Assembly (NCBI GenBank): GCA_003558125.1
Contig: PWMQ01000045.1
Span: forward strand, 1-64,000
Length of the DNA: 64,000 nt
Origin: Natronospira sp.
Lineage (GTDB): Bacteria > Pseudomonadota > Gammaproteobacteria > Natronospirales > Natronospiraceae
Direction: 5' to 3'
The notes under the pieces were generated by a model that worked only from the letters and a program-made list of their open reading frames with translations, was not told where the DNA came from and made no database searches. Below are positions 1 to 7,626 of this stretch, one piece after another. Made by a program: the position numbers and the translations under genes. Each line of letters begins with the position of its first letter. Positions within the stretch are counted from its first letter, which is position 1.

Positions 1-5
1 AAGGG

Positions 6-35
6 GCAAGGACCGGCCGGTAGCCGGTCGCTTGC
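6..35 (-). terminator. Stem-loop downstream of the VTT/oxidoreductase fusion gene
   Basis: Imperfect inverted repeat with arms GCAAG-n-ACCGGC and GCCGGT-n-CTTGC and a five-base loop, about 30 bp past the stop codon of the minus-strand gene. It is placed where an intrinsic terminator would be, but the window ends before a T-run can be judged. Confidence 0.35.
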
Positions 36-65
36 CCACCCGCCTTGCCTCATACCGACCTGGCA

Positions 66-2198
66 TCACCTCTGCCAGGCGAAGAACTTCTCCATCCAGG
101 CCAATACGCCCTGCGGTGCATGGGCCTTCTTCCAATTCCCCGCAGCAAACTTGTTGGCCTCACCCAGGGTGGGATAGGGGTAAATGGTAGATAGCAGCTT
201 GTTCAGGCCGATACCGTTCTTCATGGCAATGGTGAACTGGCTGATCAGCTCCCCGGCCTGGGGCCCCACAATGGTGACACCCAGCACCCGGTCCTTGCCC
301 GGCGGGGTAAGGACCTTGATGAAGCCCTCATTGCTCTCATCCGCCACGGCCCGATCCAGTCCGGAGAAGTCGTAGGTGGTGAGCTCATAATCCACACCCC
401 GGTCCCTGGCATCGCGCTCGTTCAGGCCCAGCCGTGCTACCTGGGGGTCGGTGTAGGTCGCCCAGGGCAGAAAGCGATAATCCACCCGAAAGCGCTTGGC
501 CCAGCCAAACAGGGCATTGACCGTCGCATGCCAGGCCTGGTGGGAGGCGGCATGGGTGAATTGATACGGGCCCACCACATCACCGCAACCGAAGATATTC
601 GGCACCGAAGTGCGCAGATACTCATCGGTTTCCAGACGGCCATCGGGCAGCTTTTTAACGCCCAGCGCATCGAGCCCAAGACGCTCTGTCACCGCACGGC
701 GGCCGACCGCCACCAGCAACTCATCGCCCTCGATGGTGCGGGTCTCGCCGCCAACTTCCACGGTCATGCGAAAACCACCGCCCGGCAGGGGCTCGAAGGA
801 GGTGGCCTTGTGATTCATGAGTACCTCCACACCGTCGCGCTCCAGCACCTCCCGGGTGAAATCGGCCACATCGCGATCTTCCCGGCCCAGCAGCTGGTCG
901 GTCATCTCCACCTGGGTCACCTTCGACCCCAAACGGGCAAAGGATTGGGACAGCTCACAGCCGATCGGGCCGCCCCCCAGCACCACCAGGCGCTCCGGTT
1001 TCTTCTTGAGATTCCAGATCGTGTCGGTGGTCAGATAATCCACCTGGTCGAGACCGGGGATTGGCGGCACCAGCGGGGCCGAACCGGTGCTGATGATGAT
1101 ATTCCTTGTCGTCAGACGACGACCGTTGACCTCCACTTCCCAGGGCGAGATCACCCGGCCTTCACCCTGAATCACATCGACCCCCAGGCTTTCAAAGCGC
1201 TCCGGCGAATCATGGGGCTCGATGGTCTTGATAACCCGCTGGACCCGGGCCATGACATCGTTGAAGTCGAAATCCACACTGGCCTCGCGAAAGCCCAGCT
1301 TGTCGGCCTTGTCCACCTGGGCCTTGAAGGTTGCTGAACGGATCAGTGCCTTCGATGGCACACAGCCGGTATTCAGGCAGTCACCACCCATGCGGTCCCG
1401 CTCGATCAGGCTGACTTTGGACTTGACCGTCGCGGCAATCAATGCGGCCACCAGACCACCGGAGCCGGCACCAATGACCACCAGATTGCGATCGAACTTT
1501 TTGGGCTTTTTCCAGCCCTTGAAAGCCCGGCGGCGCTTGAAGAAGTCCAGCAGCCGCTTGGCGATCAGCGGGAACAGACCCAGCAGGACGAAAGAGCCGA
1601 TCAGGACCGGCGAGAGGATGTCACCCGGGTTCTCGATCCGGGCCAGCTGGGTGCCGGCATTCACGTAGACCAGGGTCCCCGGCAGCATCCCCGCCCAGCT
1701 CACGATCAGGAAGGTCAGGGCCTTGATGGGGGTCAGGGCCATGGCGATATTGATCACGAAGAAGGGGAAGATGGGCACCAGCCGCAGGGCGAAGAGATAG
1801 AAGGCCCCTTCCCGCTCCACGCCCCGGTTCAGGGCCCGGAGCCGGTCCGCATAACGCTGTTGTACCGCGTCCCGGAACAGGAAACGGGCGATCAGGAATG
1901 CAAGCGTGGCGCCCAGGGTGGAGGCCACGGAAACCAGCGCGGTGCCCCACGGCAGGCCGAAGAGAAAGCCGGCCGCCAGGGTCATGACCGCCGCCCCGGG
2001 TATGGACAATGCCACCACTGCCACGTAGAGCAGGAAGAAGCCCGCCATCATCAACAGCGGATTGGCGGTCACCAGGCTTTCCAGCTCGTCCCGGCGGGCC
2101 TGAAGCGTTTCAAAATCCAGGTACTGACCCAGATCCAGGGCGAAGAATGTCAAGAAGGCCGCCACCACGGCTGCCACGACAAGTATGCGTTTATACAT
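66..2198 (-). CDS. VTT-domain membrane protein fused to mercuric-reductase-like FAD disulfide oxidoreductase
   Basis: A 710-residue two-part protein. Residues 1-225 form a hydrophobic TVP38/TMEM64 (VTT, DedA-like) membrane domain. From about residue 235 there is a pyridine-nucleotide disulfide oxidoreductase with an FAD motif (VVIGAGSGG), the redox pair in GGDCLNTGCVPSK (C274, C279), an NAD motif (VVLGGGPIGCE) and a C-terminal dimerisation domain. The reductase half resembles mercuric reductases, but there is no N-terminal HMA domain and no C-terminal vicinal cysteine pair, so mercury reduction is not supported. The ATG at 2198 is chosen because longer frames run into the divergent gene. It lies 131 bp from the divergent arsS-like gene, suggesting a role in metalloid or redox stress. 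The electron acceptor is unknown. Confidence 0.85.
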   Translation of the reverse strand: MYKRILVVAAVVAAFLTFFALDLGQYLDFETLQARRDELESLVTANPLLMMAGFFLLYVAVVALSIPGAAVMTLAAGFLFGLPWGTALVSVASTLGATLAFLIARFLFRDAVQQRYADRLRALNRGVEREGAFYLFALRLVPIFPFFVINIAMALTPIKALTFLIVSWAGMLPGTLVYVNAGTQLARIENPGDILSPVLIGSFVLLGLFPLIAKRLLDFFKRRRAFKGWKKPKKFDRNLVVIGAGSGGLVAALIAATVKSKVSLIERDRMGGDCLNTGCVPSKALIRSATFKAQVDKADKLGFREASVDFDFNDVMARVQRVIKTIEPHDSPERFESLGVDVIQGEGRVISPWEVEVNGRRLTTRNIIISTGSAPLVPPIPGLDQVDYLTTDTIWNLKKKPERLVVLGGGPIGCELSQSFARLGSKVTQVEMTDQLLGREDRDVADFTREVLERDGVEVLMNHKATSFEPLPGGGFRMTVEVGGETRTIEGDELLVAVGRRAVTERLGLDALGVKKLPDGRLETDEYLRTSVPNIFGCGDVVGPYQFTHAASHQAWHATVNALFGWAKRFRVDYRFLPWATYTDPQVARLGLNERDARDRGVDYELTTYDFSGLDRAVADESNEGFIKVLTPPGKDRVLGVTIVGPQAGELISQFTIAMKNGIGLNKLLSTIYPYPTLGEANKFAAGNWKKAHAPQGVLAWMEKFFAWQR

Positions 2199-2329
2199 TT
2201 TGCTGTCCGTTGATCTCGGTTGATCTACCTTGAAATGCTCGCTTCGGTTCAAGGGCTGGCCGTGAGACTGTAACAGGCCCCGGGGTGTTACAGTCCCAAG
2301 AATACATTCACGAAAACACGGAGAGAGCA

Positions 2330-3334
2330 ATGCGTGACACCCTGCCGAGACTGGAAGCCATCGATTTCCCTGCCATCCGGCGGGACCGGTTGACGACCTT
2401 GCAGATGAATCTGGGCTATCTCTGCAATCTCTCCTGCGTTCACTGTCACGTGGCGGCCGGGCCCAACCGCAAGGAACTGATGGACTGGGATACCATGGAA
2501 ACCGCGCTTGCCTTCATGGAGCGGCAGAAGATAGAAACACTGGATGTCACCGGCGGTTCTCCCGAGATGAACCCTCATTTCCGCGAGCTGTTCCGGCACG
2601 CCCATGCCATGGGCGTGCAGCTCATGGACCGTTGCAATCCCACCATCATCGAGGAGCCGGGCTATGACTGGATACCGGGCTTTCTGGCCGAACACCGGGT
2701 TCAGGTAGTGGCCTCCCTGCCCTGCTATCAATCGGACAATGTGGAAAAACAGCGCGGCAAGGGCAGCTTTGATGCCAGCATCGCCGGCCTGCAAAAGCTC
2801 AATGAACAGGGCTATGGCGACCCGGACACGGGCCTGGAACTGGACCTGGTGTACAACCCCGTGGGCGCTCACCTGCCACCGGACCAGACACAACTGGAAG
2901 CGGACTACCGGGAATTTCTGTGGGAACACTTCGGCCTGCGCTTCAACAGTCTCTTTGCCATCGCCAACATGCCCATCAAGCGCTGGGGCAGCCTGCTGCT
3001 TTCCACCAACCAGTTCGATGACTACATGGAAACCCTGCAGACGGCCCATCGCACCGCGAACCTCAAGAACGTGATGTGCCGCAGCCTGATCAGCGTCGAT
3101 TGGCAGGGCTATGTCTACGACTGCGACTTCAACCAGATGCTGGACATGGGCCTGGGGGGCCGGCGCACTCACCTGTCCGAGCTGCTGGATAGGGAGCTGC
3201 AAGGCAATCCCATTCGGGTGGCCGGGCATTGTTATGGCTGTACCGCCGGCCAGGGCTCCAGTTGCGGCGGGGCATTGAGCGAGGCTGAGGGAGAGGCCAC
3301 CGCCGGCGGCTTCAAACTGGCGAAACAGGCCTGA
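2330..3334 (+). CDS. arsS: ArsS-like radical SAM protein
   Basis: A 334-residue radical SAM enzyme. The cluster motif CxxxCxxC is C32, C36 and C39 within YLCNLSCVHCHVAAGPN, a signature of the family annotated as arsenosugar biosynthesis protein ArsS. It has the family's C-terminal extension, with a further cysteine group in CYGCTAGQGSSCGG near residues 300-315. In the proposed pathway ArsS acts on methylated arsenic to build an arsenosugar precursor, but many family members lack a proven substrate. The ATG at 2330 has a GGAGAG ribosome site about 7 bp upstream. No arsM methyltransferase is visible in the window, so the arsenosugar role rests on family and on the arsR-arsJ genes 1 kb downstream. 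Confidence 0.82.
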   Translation: MRDTLPRLEAIDFPAIRRDRLTTLQMNLGYLCNLSCVHCHVAAGPNRKELMDWDTMETALAFMERQKIETLDVTGGSPEMNPHFRELFRHAHAMGVQLMDRCNPTIIEEPGYDWIPGFLAEHRVQVVASLPCYQSDNVEKQRGKGSFDASIAGLQKLNEQGYGDPDTGLELDLVYNPVGAHLPPDQTQLEADYREFLWEHFGLRFNSLFAIANMPIKRWGSLLLSTNQFDDYMETLQTAHRTANLKNVMCRSLISVDWQGYVYDCDFNQMLDMGLGGRRTHLSELLDRELQGNPIRVAGHCYGCTAGQGSSCGGALSEAEGEATAGGFKLAKQA

Positions 3335-3342
3335 TCACGCTT

Positions 3343-3379
3343 AACATGGTGGCTTCCAAACCGGAGGAGCCACCATGTT
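3343..3379 (+). promoter_or_regulatory. Hairpin enclosing the ribosome site and start codon of the DUF1499 gene
   Basis: Perfect 12-bp inverted repeat, AACATGGTGGCT (3343-3354) and AGCCACCATGTT (3368-3379), with a 13-nt loop. The ribosome-binding sequence GGAGG (3363-3367) lies in the loop and the ATG (3375) is paired in the right arm. In mRNA this would hide the start codon, so it looks like a translational control element. It begins 8 bp after the arsS stop. Confidence 0.6.
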
Positions 3380-4151
3380 CAAGGCATCACCCGATAGCAT
3401 TCGCCGCTGGCTGCCGCGTGCGGGCTGGCTGTTGCTGGGGTTGGGGCTGCTGGCACTGCTTCTGCTGGCCGTGGCGGGCCCTGCCTACCGCCTGGAGTTG
3501 CTGGAGCTGGGCGAGGCCTTCGGCCTGTTCCGCTATGCCGCCTATATCGGCATCTTCACGGCGCTCATGGCCCTGGCGCCGCTGGGCCTGGCCCTGTATC
3601 TGGGTGGTGCCCGTCGCGCGGTGGTGCTGAGCCTGGTGGCCCTGCTGGCGGGCGCGCTCAGTGTGGCCATCCCCTACGGCTGGCGCGCCCAGGCCCAGTC
3701 CGTGCCCCCCATTCACGACATCACGACCGACACCGACGACCCGCCGGCCTTCCGCGCGATCGCGCCCCTGCGCGAGGATGCGCCCAATCCGGTGGCATAT
3801 CCGGGCGAGGAGACCGCCGAACAGCAGCGGCAGGCCTATCCCGATCTGGAAACCCTGATGCTGGCGGTGGACCCGGAGACGGCCATGGACGCCTCGGTTA
3901 CCGTGGCCCATGCCATGGGCTGGGAGCTGGTGGCCGTGGATGCCGCGGAAGGCCGCCTGGAAGGCACCGCCACCACGCGCTGGTTCGGCTTCGAGGACGA
4001 TGTGGTCATACGTATCCAGGCCACTGGCGAGGGCAGTGCACTGGATATCCGCTCCAAGTCCCGGGTTGGCCGCTCGGATGTGGGCACCAACGCTGCCCGC
4101 ATCCGCGAGTTCCGGGAGCGGCTACTGGATCTGCTCGGCGAGAACGGCTGA
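3375..4151 (+). CDS. DUF1499 membrane protein
   Basis: A 258-residue protein. Residues 1-105 hold three hydrophobic segments (about 16-36, 50-75 and 80-100). Residues 120-255 are a DUF1499 domain, recognisable from NPVAYPGEE, the stretch around GWELVAVDAAEGRLEGTATT, the WFGFEDDVVIRI strand and the ending RSDVGTNAARIREFRERL. The function of DUF1499 is not established. The start at 3375 has GGAGG 8 bp upstream but is folded into a 12-bp hairpin. It lies between arsS and arsR on the same strand, 40 bp after arsS, so it may be co-transcribed with arsS. A role in arsenic handling is only contextual. Confidence 0.8.
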   Translation: MFKASPDSIRRWLPRAGWLLLGLGLLALLLLAVAGPAYRLELLELGEAFGLFRYAAYIGIFTALMALAPLGLALYLGGARRAVVLSLVALLAGALSVAIPYGWRAQAQSVPPIHDITTDTDDPPAFRAIAPLREDAPNPVAYPGEETAEQQRQAYPDLETLMLAVDPETAMDASVTVAHAMGWELVAVDAAEGRLEGTATTRWFGFEDDVVIRIQATGEGSALDIRSKSRVGRSDVGTNAARIREFRERLLDLLGENG

Positions 4152-4181
4152 CACGAAACCACCACCTGCGTTGAGGGGGAA

Positions 4182-4206
4182 TGCGCGGATGGATCCGCGC
4201 CTGCAG
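4182..4206 (+). repeat. Degenerate single REP unit
   Basis: GCGCGGATGGATCCGCGC followed by CTGCAGCG resembles one arm of the REP doublets at 8553, 10011 and 15718 (TCGCGGATAAATCCGC then TCCTACGG). It is a single, diverged copy between the DUF1499 gene and arsR. Confidence 0.45.
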
Positions 4207-4250
4207 CGGGGCATTGGAAAGGCCGGGACGCACCCGCCTGCCCCCGCAGC

Positions 4251-4287
4251 TTGCCCTCCATCAATTCATTTCGATATTATTGGAAAT
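4251..4287 (+). promoter_or_regulatory. arsR promoter with overlapping dyad operator
   Basis: A sigma-70-like pair TTGCCC (4251-4256) and TATTAT (4275-4280), spaced 18 bp, would start transcription at or next to the arsR ATG (4288). The dyad ATTTC-N10-GAAAT (4268-4287) covers the -10 box, as expected for an ArsR/SmtB repressor operator. No ribosome site precedes the ATG, so the arsR message may be leaderless. Confidence 0.5.
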
Positions 4288-4656
4288 ATGAAAATAACAG
4301 ACGCCACCGAAGCCCTGTCCGCCCTGGCCCAACCCAGCCGCCTGAGCGTTTTCCGCTGGCTGGTACGCCAATACCCGGCCCGGGTGGCGGCCGGTGAGAT
4401 CGGGCAGGCACTGGACATCGCCCCGGCCACCCTCTCCTTTCACCTGGCCACCCTGGAACGAGCTGGCCTCCTCCAGCACCAGCGCGAGGGTCGCAGCCGT
4501 CTGTACCTGGCCCGGCTGGAGACCATGAACGCCCTCATGGCCTATCTCTTCGAAGACTGCTGCAATGGCAATCCGGCCGCCTGCCCGGATAGCCTGCTGG
4601 GGGGCTTGCGGGGTGAGTGCGGACCGGGAAATCACGAAAAAGAGAAGGCAGAATGA
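4288..4656 (+). CDS. arsR: ArsR-family arsenic-responsive repressor
   Basis: A 122-residue winged-helix protein. Residues 5-75 match the ArsR core (ALAQPSRLSVFRWLV, then the recognition helix region APATLSFHLATLERAGLL). The N-terminal metalloid cysteines of E. coli ArsR (CVC in helix 3) are absent. Instead there is a C-terminal vicinal pair C91-C92 with C99 (DCCNGNPAAC), similar to ArsR proteins that bind As(III) near the C-terminus. It should repress this operon and release on As(III). Its stop overlaps the next start (ATGA at 4653-4656), showing tight coupling to the dehydrogenase and arsJ. A dyad overlaps its probable promoter. Confidence 0.88.
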   Translation: MKITDATEALSALAQPSRLSVFRWLVRQYPARVAAGEIGQALDIAPATLSFHLATLERAGLLQHQREGRSRLYLARLETMNALMAYLFEDCCNGNPAACPDSLLGGLRGECGPGNHEKEKAE

Positions 4657-5651
4657 GCTCAGTCATCATCAACGGCTTCGGCCGCATGGGTCGCCTGTGC
4701 CTGCGGCACGGATTCGACGACCCGGACCTGGACTTTGCCGCCATCAATGACCCGGCGATGGATGCCCCCATGGCCGCCCATCTGCTGGCCTTCGACTCCA
4801 TCCACGGCCGCTGGGACCGGGATGTCGAAGTCGATGGAGACGAACTGATCATTGACCGGCATCGAATCCGCTTCACCGCCGAGACCGACCTGAACAAACT
4901 CACCGCCGGTGCGCAGGCAGACATTGCCCTGGAATGCTCCGGCCAGTACCGGGAACACGATAGCCTCGCCCCCTGGTCGCAAGCGGTGGGCCATGTGGTG
5001 GTCTCCGCGCCGGTCAAGGGCGGCCCACCCAATATCGTGGTGGGCGTTAATGATGGAGACTTCGACCCGGCGCGAGACCCGGTGGTCTCGGCCGCCTCCT
5101 GTACCACCAACTGCCTCGCCCCGGTGGTCAAGGTGGTCCAGGAACAGTTCGGCATCCGCCACGGTGTGATTACCACCATCCACGATGCCACCAATACCCA
5201 GCAGGTGATCGACTCGGCCCACAAGGATTTTCGCCGGGCCCGCGCCACCGGGGAGAACCTGATCCCTACCACCACCGGTTCGGCCAAGGCCATCACCACT
5301 ATCTTCCCGGCATTGGAAGGCCGACTCAACGGCATGGCTGTACGGGTACCGATTCTCAACAGTTCTCTGACCGATGCGGTCTTCGAACTGGAAAGCCCGG
5401 TGGATGAAAACCGGGTCAATGAGGCCTTTCGGGCCGCCGCCCAAGGGCCCCTGAACGGGATTCTCGGCTACGAGGAACGCCCGCTGGTCTCCAGTGATTA
5501 CCGCGGCGACCGCCGGTCGACCATTGTCGACGCGGCTTCCACCATGGTGGTGGATGACACCCAATTGAAGGTGGTGGCCTGGTACGACAATGAAACCGGC
5601 TATGTCTGCCGCATGCTCGATCTGGCCCGGCGAATCGCCCACGCCCGATGA
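4653..5651 (+). CDS. ArsJ-associated glyceraldehyde-3-phosphate dehydrogenase
   Basis: A 332-residue GAPDH. It has an N-terminal NAD-binding motif (INGFGRMGRL), the catalytic cysteine C150 in SAASCTTNCLAP, and the general base H177 in TTIHDATNTQ. The C-terminal NAD contact WYDNETGY is intact. In the arsR-gapdh-arsJ arrangement such enzymes use arsenate in place of phosphate to make 1-arseno-3-phosphoglycerate, which ArsJ exports. It overlaps arsR upstream and arsJ downstream by 4 bp each (ATGA). AGAGAAGG lies just upstream of the ATG. The operon position, rather than sequence alone, argues for the arsenic-specific role over central glycolysis. Confidence 0.9.
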   Translation: MSSVIINGFGRMGRLCLRHGFDDPDLDFAAINDPAMDAPMAAHLLAFDSIHGRWDRDVEVDGDELIIDRHRIRFTAETDLNKLTAGAQADIALECSGQYREHDSLAPWSQAVGHVVVSAPVKGGPPNIVVGVNDGDFDPARDPVVSAASCTTNCLAPVVKVVQEQFGIRHGVITTIHDATNTQQVIDSAHKDFRRARATGENLIPTTTGSAKAITTIFPALEGRLNGMAVRVPILNSSLTDAVFELESPVDENRVNEAFRAAAQGPLNGILGYEERPLVSSDYRGDRRSTIVDAASTMVVDDTQLKVVAWYDNETGYVCRMLDLARRIAHAR

Positions 5652-6913
5652 TGGATCAACTCAAACAGCTCCCGGAAGGCGTTCGCCAGTACATGGTGGT
5701 GACCATGGCCTATTGGTCATTCACCCTTACCGACGGCGCCCTGCGCATGATGGTGCTGCTGTACTTTTATCAGCTTGGCTTCTCCGCCTTCGAAGTGGCC
5801 ATGCTGTTCGTGCTATACGAACTGTTCGGGGTCATCACCAACCTGCTGGGGGGCTGGATCGGTGCCCGCTTCGGTCTGCATCGCACCCTGTTCGCCGGCA
5901 TGCTCCTGCAGATCGTCGCCCTGCTGATGCTCACCGTGCCCGAGGCCTGGCTGGGTGTGGTTTACGTGATGCTGGCCCAGGCCCTGTCGGGCATTGCCAA
6001 GGACCTCAACAAGATGAGCGCCAAGAGCAGTGTCAAGCTGCTGGTGCCGGAAGGCCAGAGCGGGCGGCTGTTCAAGTGGGTGGCGGCCCTGACCGGCTCC
6101 AAGAATGCCTTGAAGGGTGTGGGCTTTTTCATCGGCAGCGCCCTGCTGGCCTGGATCGGTTTCCGCGCCGGGATGCTGGCCATGGCGGCCTGGATCGGGA
6201 TCTTCCTGCTGCTCAGCCTGTTGCTCCTGCGCCGCGGCCTGGGCCAGGCGAAAATGGCCACGCCATTCAGCCGCCTGCTGTCCAAGAGCCCGGCGGTGAA
6301 TTTCCTCTCCGCCGCACGCTTTTTCCTCTTCGGCGCCCGTGACATCTGGTTCGTGGTGGCCCTGCCGGTTTTTCTCCACGGCGTGCTGGGCTGGAGCCAT
6401 GTCCAGATCGGCAGTTTCATGGCCCTGTGGGTCATCGGCTACGGCATCGTCCAATCCCTGGCCCCCCGGTTCCTGCGCCTTGCCGGCGACGACAGTGCCA
6501 GGCGGGGCAAGCGGGCGGCGGTGCTATGGGCCATTCTGCTCGCGGCCTCCCCGGCCCTGATCGCCTTGGGCCTCGCCCAGGGGCTGTCCCCCGCCGAGAC
6601 CCTGATCATCGGCCTGGGGATCTTCGGCTTTCTCTTCGCCCTTAACTCCTCGCTTCACTCCTGGCTGATCCTGGAACATGCCCGTGCCGACGGGGTGTCC
6701 CTGGACGTGGGCTTCTATTACATGGCCAACGCCGCCGGCCGCCTGGTGGGCACCGTCCTCTCGGGGCTGGTCTATCAGCAGCAGGGTCTGATCGCCTGCC
6801 TGGTAGCCGCCACCGCCTTCATCCTCCTCTCCGCCCTGCTTGCCATGGCCCTGCCCGGCGGGAACGGCAGCCGCAAGCAGCGGCTTCAATCCGGCAATGC
6901 CACCCAAACCTGA
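5648..6913 (+). CDS. arsJ: ArsJ organoarsenical efflux permease (MFS)
   Basis: A 421-residue major facilitator protein with about 12 hydrophobic segments. The N-terminus (YMVVTMAYWSFTLTDGALRM) and the loop SGIAKDLNKMSAKSSVK are typical of ArsJ. It exports 1-arseno-3-phosphoglycerate made by the partner GAPDH; the product decomposes outside the cell to arsenate, giving arsenate resistance. Its start overlaps the GAPDH stop (ATGA), and a second ATG follows immediately at 5651. No arsC reductase, arsB or acr3 gene is in the window, so resistance here depends on the GAPDH/ArsJ route unless other genes lie elsewhere. Confidence 0.92.
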   Translation: MMDQLKQLPEGVRQYMVVTMAYWSFTLTDGALRMMVLLYFYQLGFSAFEVAMLFVLYELFGVITNLLGGWIGARFGLHRTLFAGMLLQIVALLMLTVPEAWLGVVYVMLAQALSGIAKDLNKMSAKSSVKLLVPEGQSGRLFKWVAALTGSKNALKGVGFFIGSALLAWIGFRAGMLAMAAWIGIFLLLSLLLLRRGLGQAKMATPFSRLLSKSPAVNFLSAARFFLFGARDIWFVVALPVFLHGVLGWSHVQIGSFMALWVIGYGIVQSLAPRFLRLAGDDSARRGKRAAVLWAILLAASPALIALGLAQGLSPAETLIIGLGIFGFLFALNSSLHSWLILEHARADGVSLDVGFYYMANAAGRLVGTVLSGLVYQQQGLIACLVAATAFILLSALLAMALPGGNGSRKQRLQSGNATQT

Positions 6914-6984
6914 CGCCAATCAAGGTAGAATTTTGGGTTTGAATCCATGATGCCCGGCCACAATCAAGAAACCAGGAGCCGTTG

Positions 6985-7596
6985 ATGAGCCAGACCGGAA
7001 TCATTGAATCCAAGCTTCCCGGCGATCCCCTCGAACTCTTTCGCCACTGGTGGGCCGACGCCCAGGACAAGTCCGGCATGCTGGAGCCCACGGGCATGAG
7101 CCTGGCCACGGCCGATGCACAGGGCCGCCCCTCCAGTCGCATCGTGCTGCTCAAGCACTGGGATTCCCGCGGATTCGTGTTTTTCAGCAACTACACCTCG
7201 CGCAAGGGCCGTGATATCCACGACAATCCGCATGTGGCCCTGCTCTTCTGGTGGGACAAGCTGCGGCGCCAGGTACGGGTCGGTGGCAAGGCGCAGAAAC
7301 TTCCCGAGCGGGAGTCGGACGCCTATTTCGCCAACCGCCCGCGGGGCAGCCAGCTGGGCGCCTGGGCCTCCCAGCAGAGCCGCCCCCTGGACAGCCGGGA
7401 AACCCTGCAAAAGCGGGTGGAAGAGCTGGACCGGGAATTCGGTTCCGATCCCATCCCGCGCCCGCCCCACTGGGGCGGCTACCGGGTGGTTCCGGAGGAG
7501 ATCGAGTTCTGGGATGACGGCGAGTTTCGCCTCCATGACCGTATCTGCTACTTCCGGGACGGGGAACAATGGCGCACGGAACGCCTCTATCCCTGA
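6985..7596 (+). CDS. pdxH: Pyridoxamine/pyridoxine 5'-phosphate oxidase
   Basis: A 203-residue FMN enzyme that oxidises pyridoxine or pyridoxamine 5'-phosphate to pyridoxal 5'-phosphate. It shows the conserved blocks MSLATADAQGRPSSRIVLLK, FFSNYTSRKG, RQVRVGGKA, RGSQLGAWASQQS and the ending WRTERLYP, covering the full family length. The ATG at 6985 is preferred over a TTG at 6982 because AGGAG (6974-6978) sits 6 bp upstream. It is 71 bp after arsJ and probably an independent housekeeping gene, read with the hydrolase gene 30 bp downstream. Confidence 0.95.
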   Translation: MSQTGIIESKLPGDPLELFRHWWADAQDKSGMLEPTGMSLATADAQGRPSSRIVLLKHWDSRGFVFFSNYTSRKGRDIHDNPHVALLFWWDKLRRQVRVGGKAQKLPERESDAYFANRPRGSQLGAWASQQSRPLDSRETLQKRVEELDREFGSDPIPRPPHWGGYRVVPEEIEFWDDGEFRLHDRICYFRDGEQWRTERLYP

Positions 7597-7626
7597 GATT
7601 TTCCGGCAACCCGGGGCCCTGTCGCC

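Noticed and set aside
66-2198. Mercuric reductase and mercury resistance
   Set aside because: No HMA domain, no C-terminal cysteine pair and no mer genes nearby; only the generic flavoprotein core is shared.
3910-4287. In-frame upstream extension of arsR starting inside the DUF1499 gene
   Set aside because: ArsR family proteins begin at the ATG at 4288; the extension overlaps another gene and the promoter and operator.
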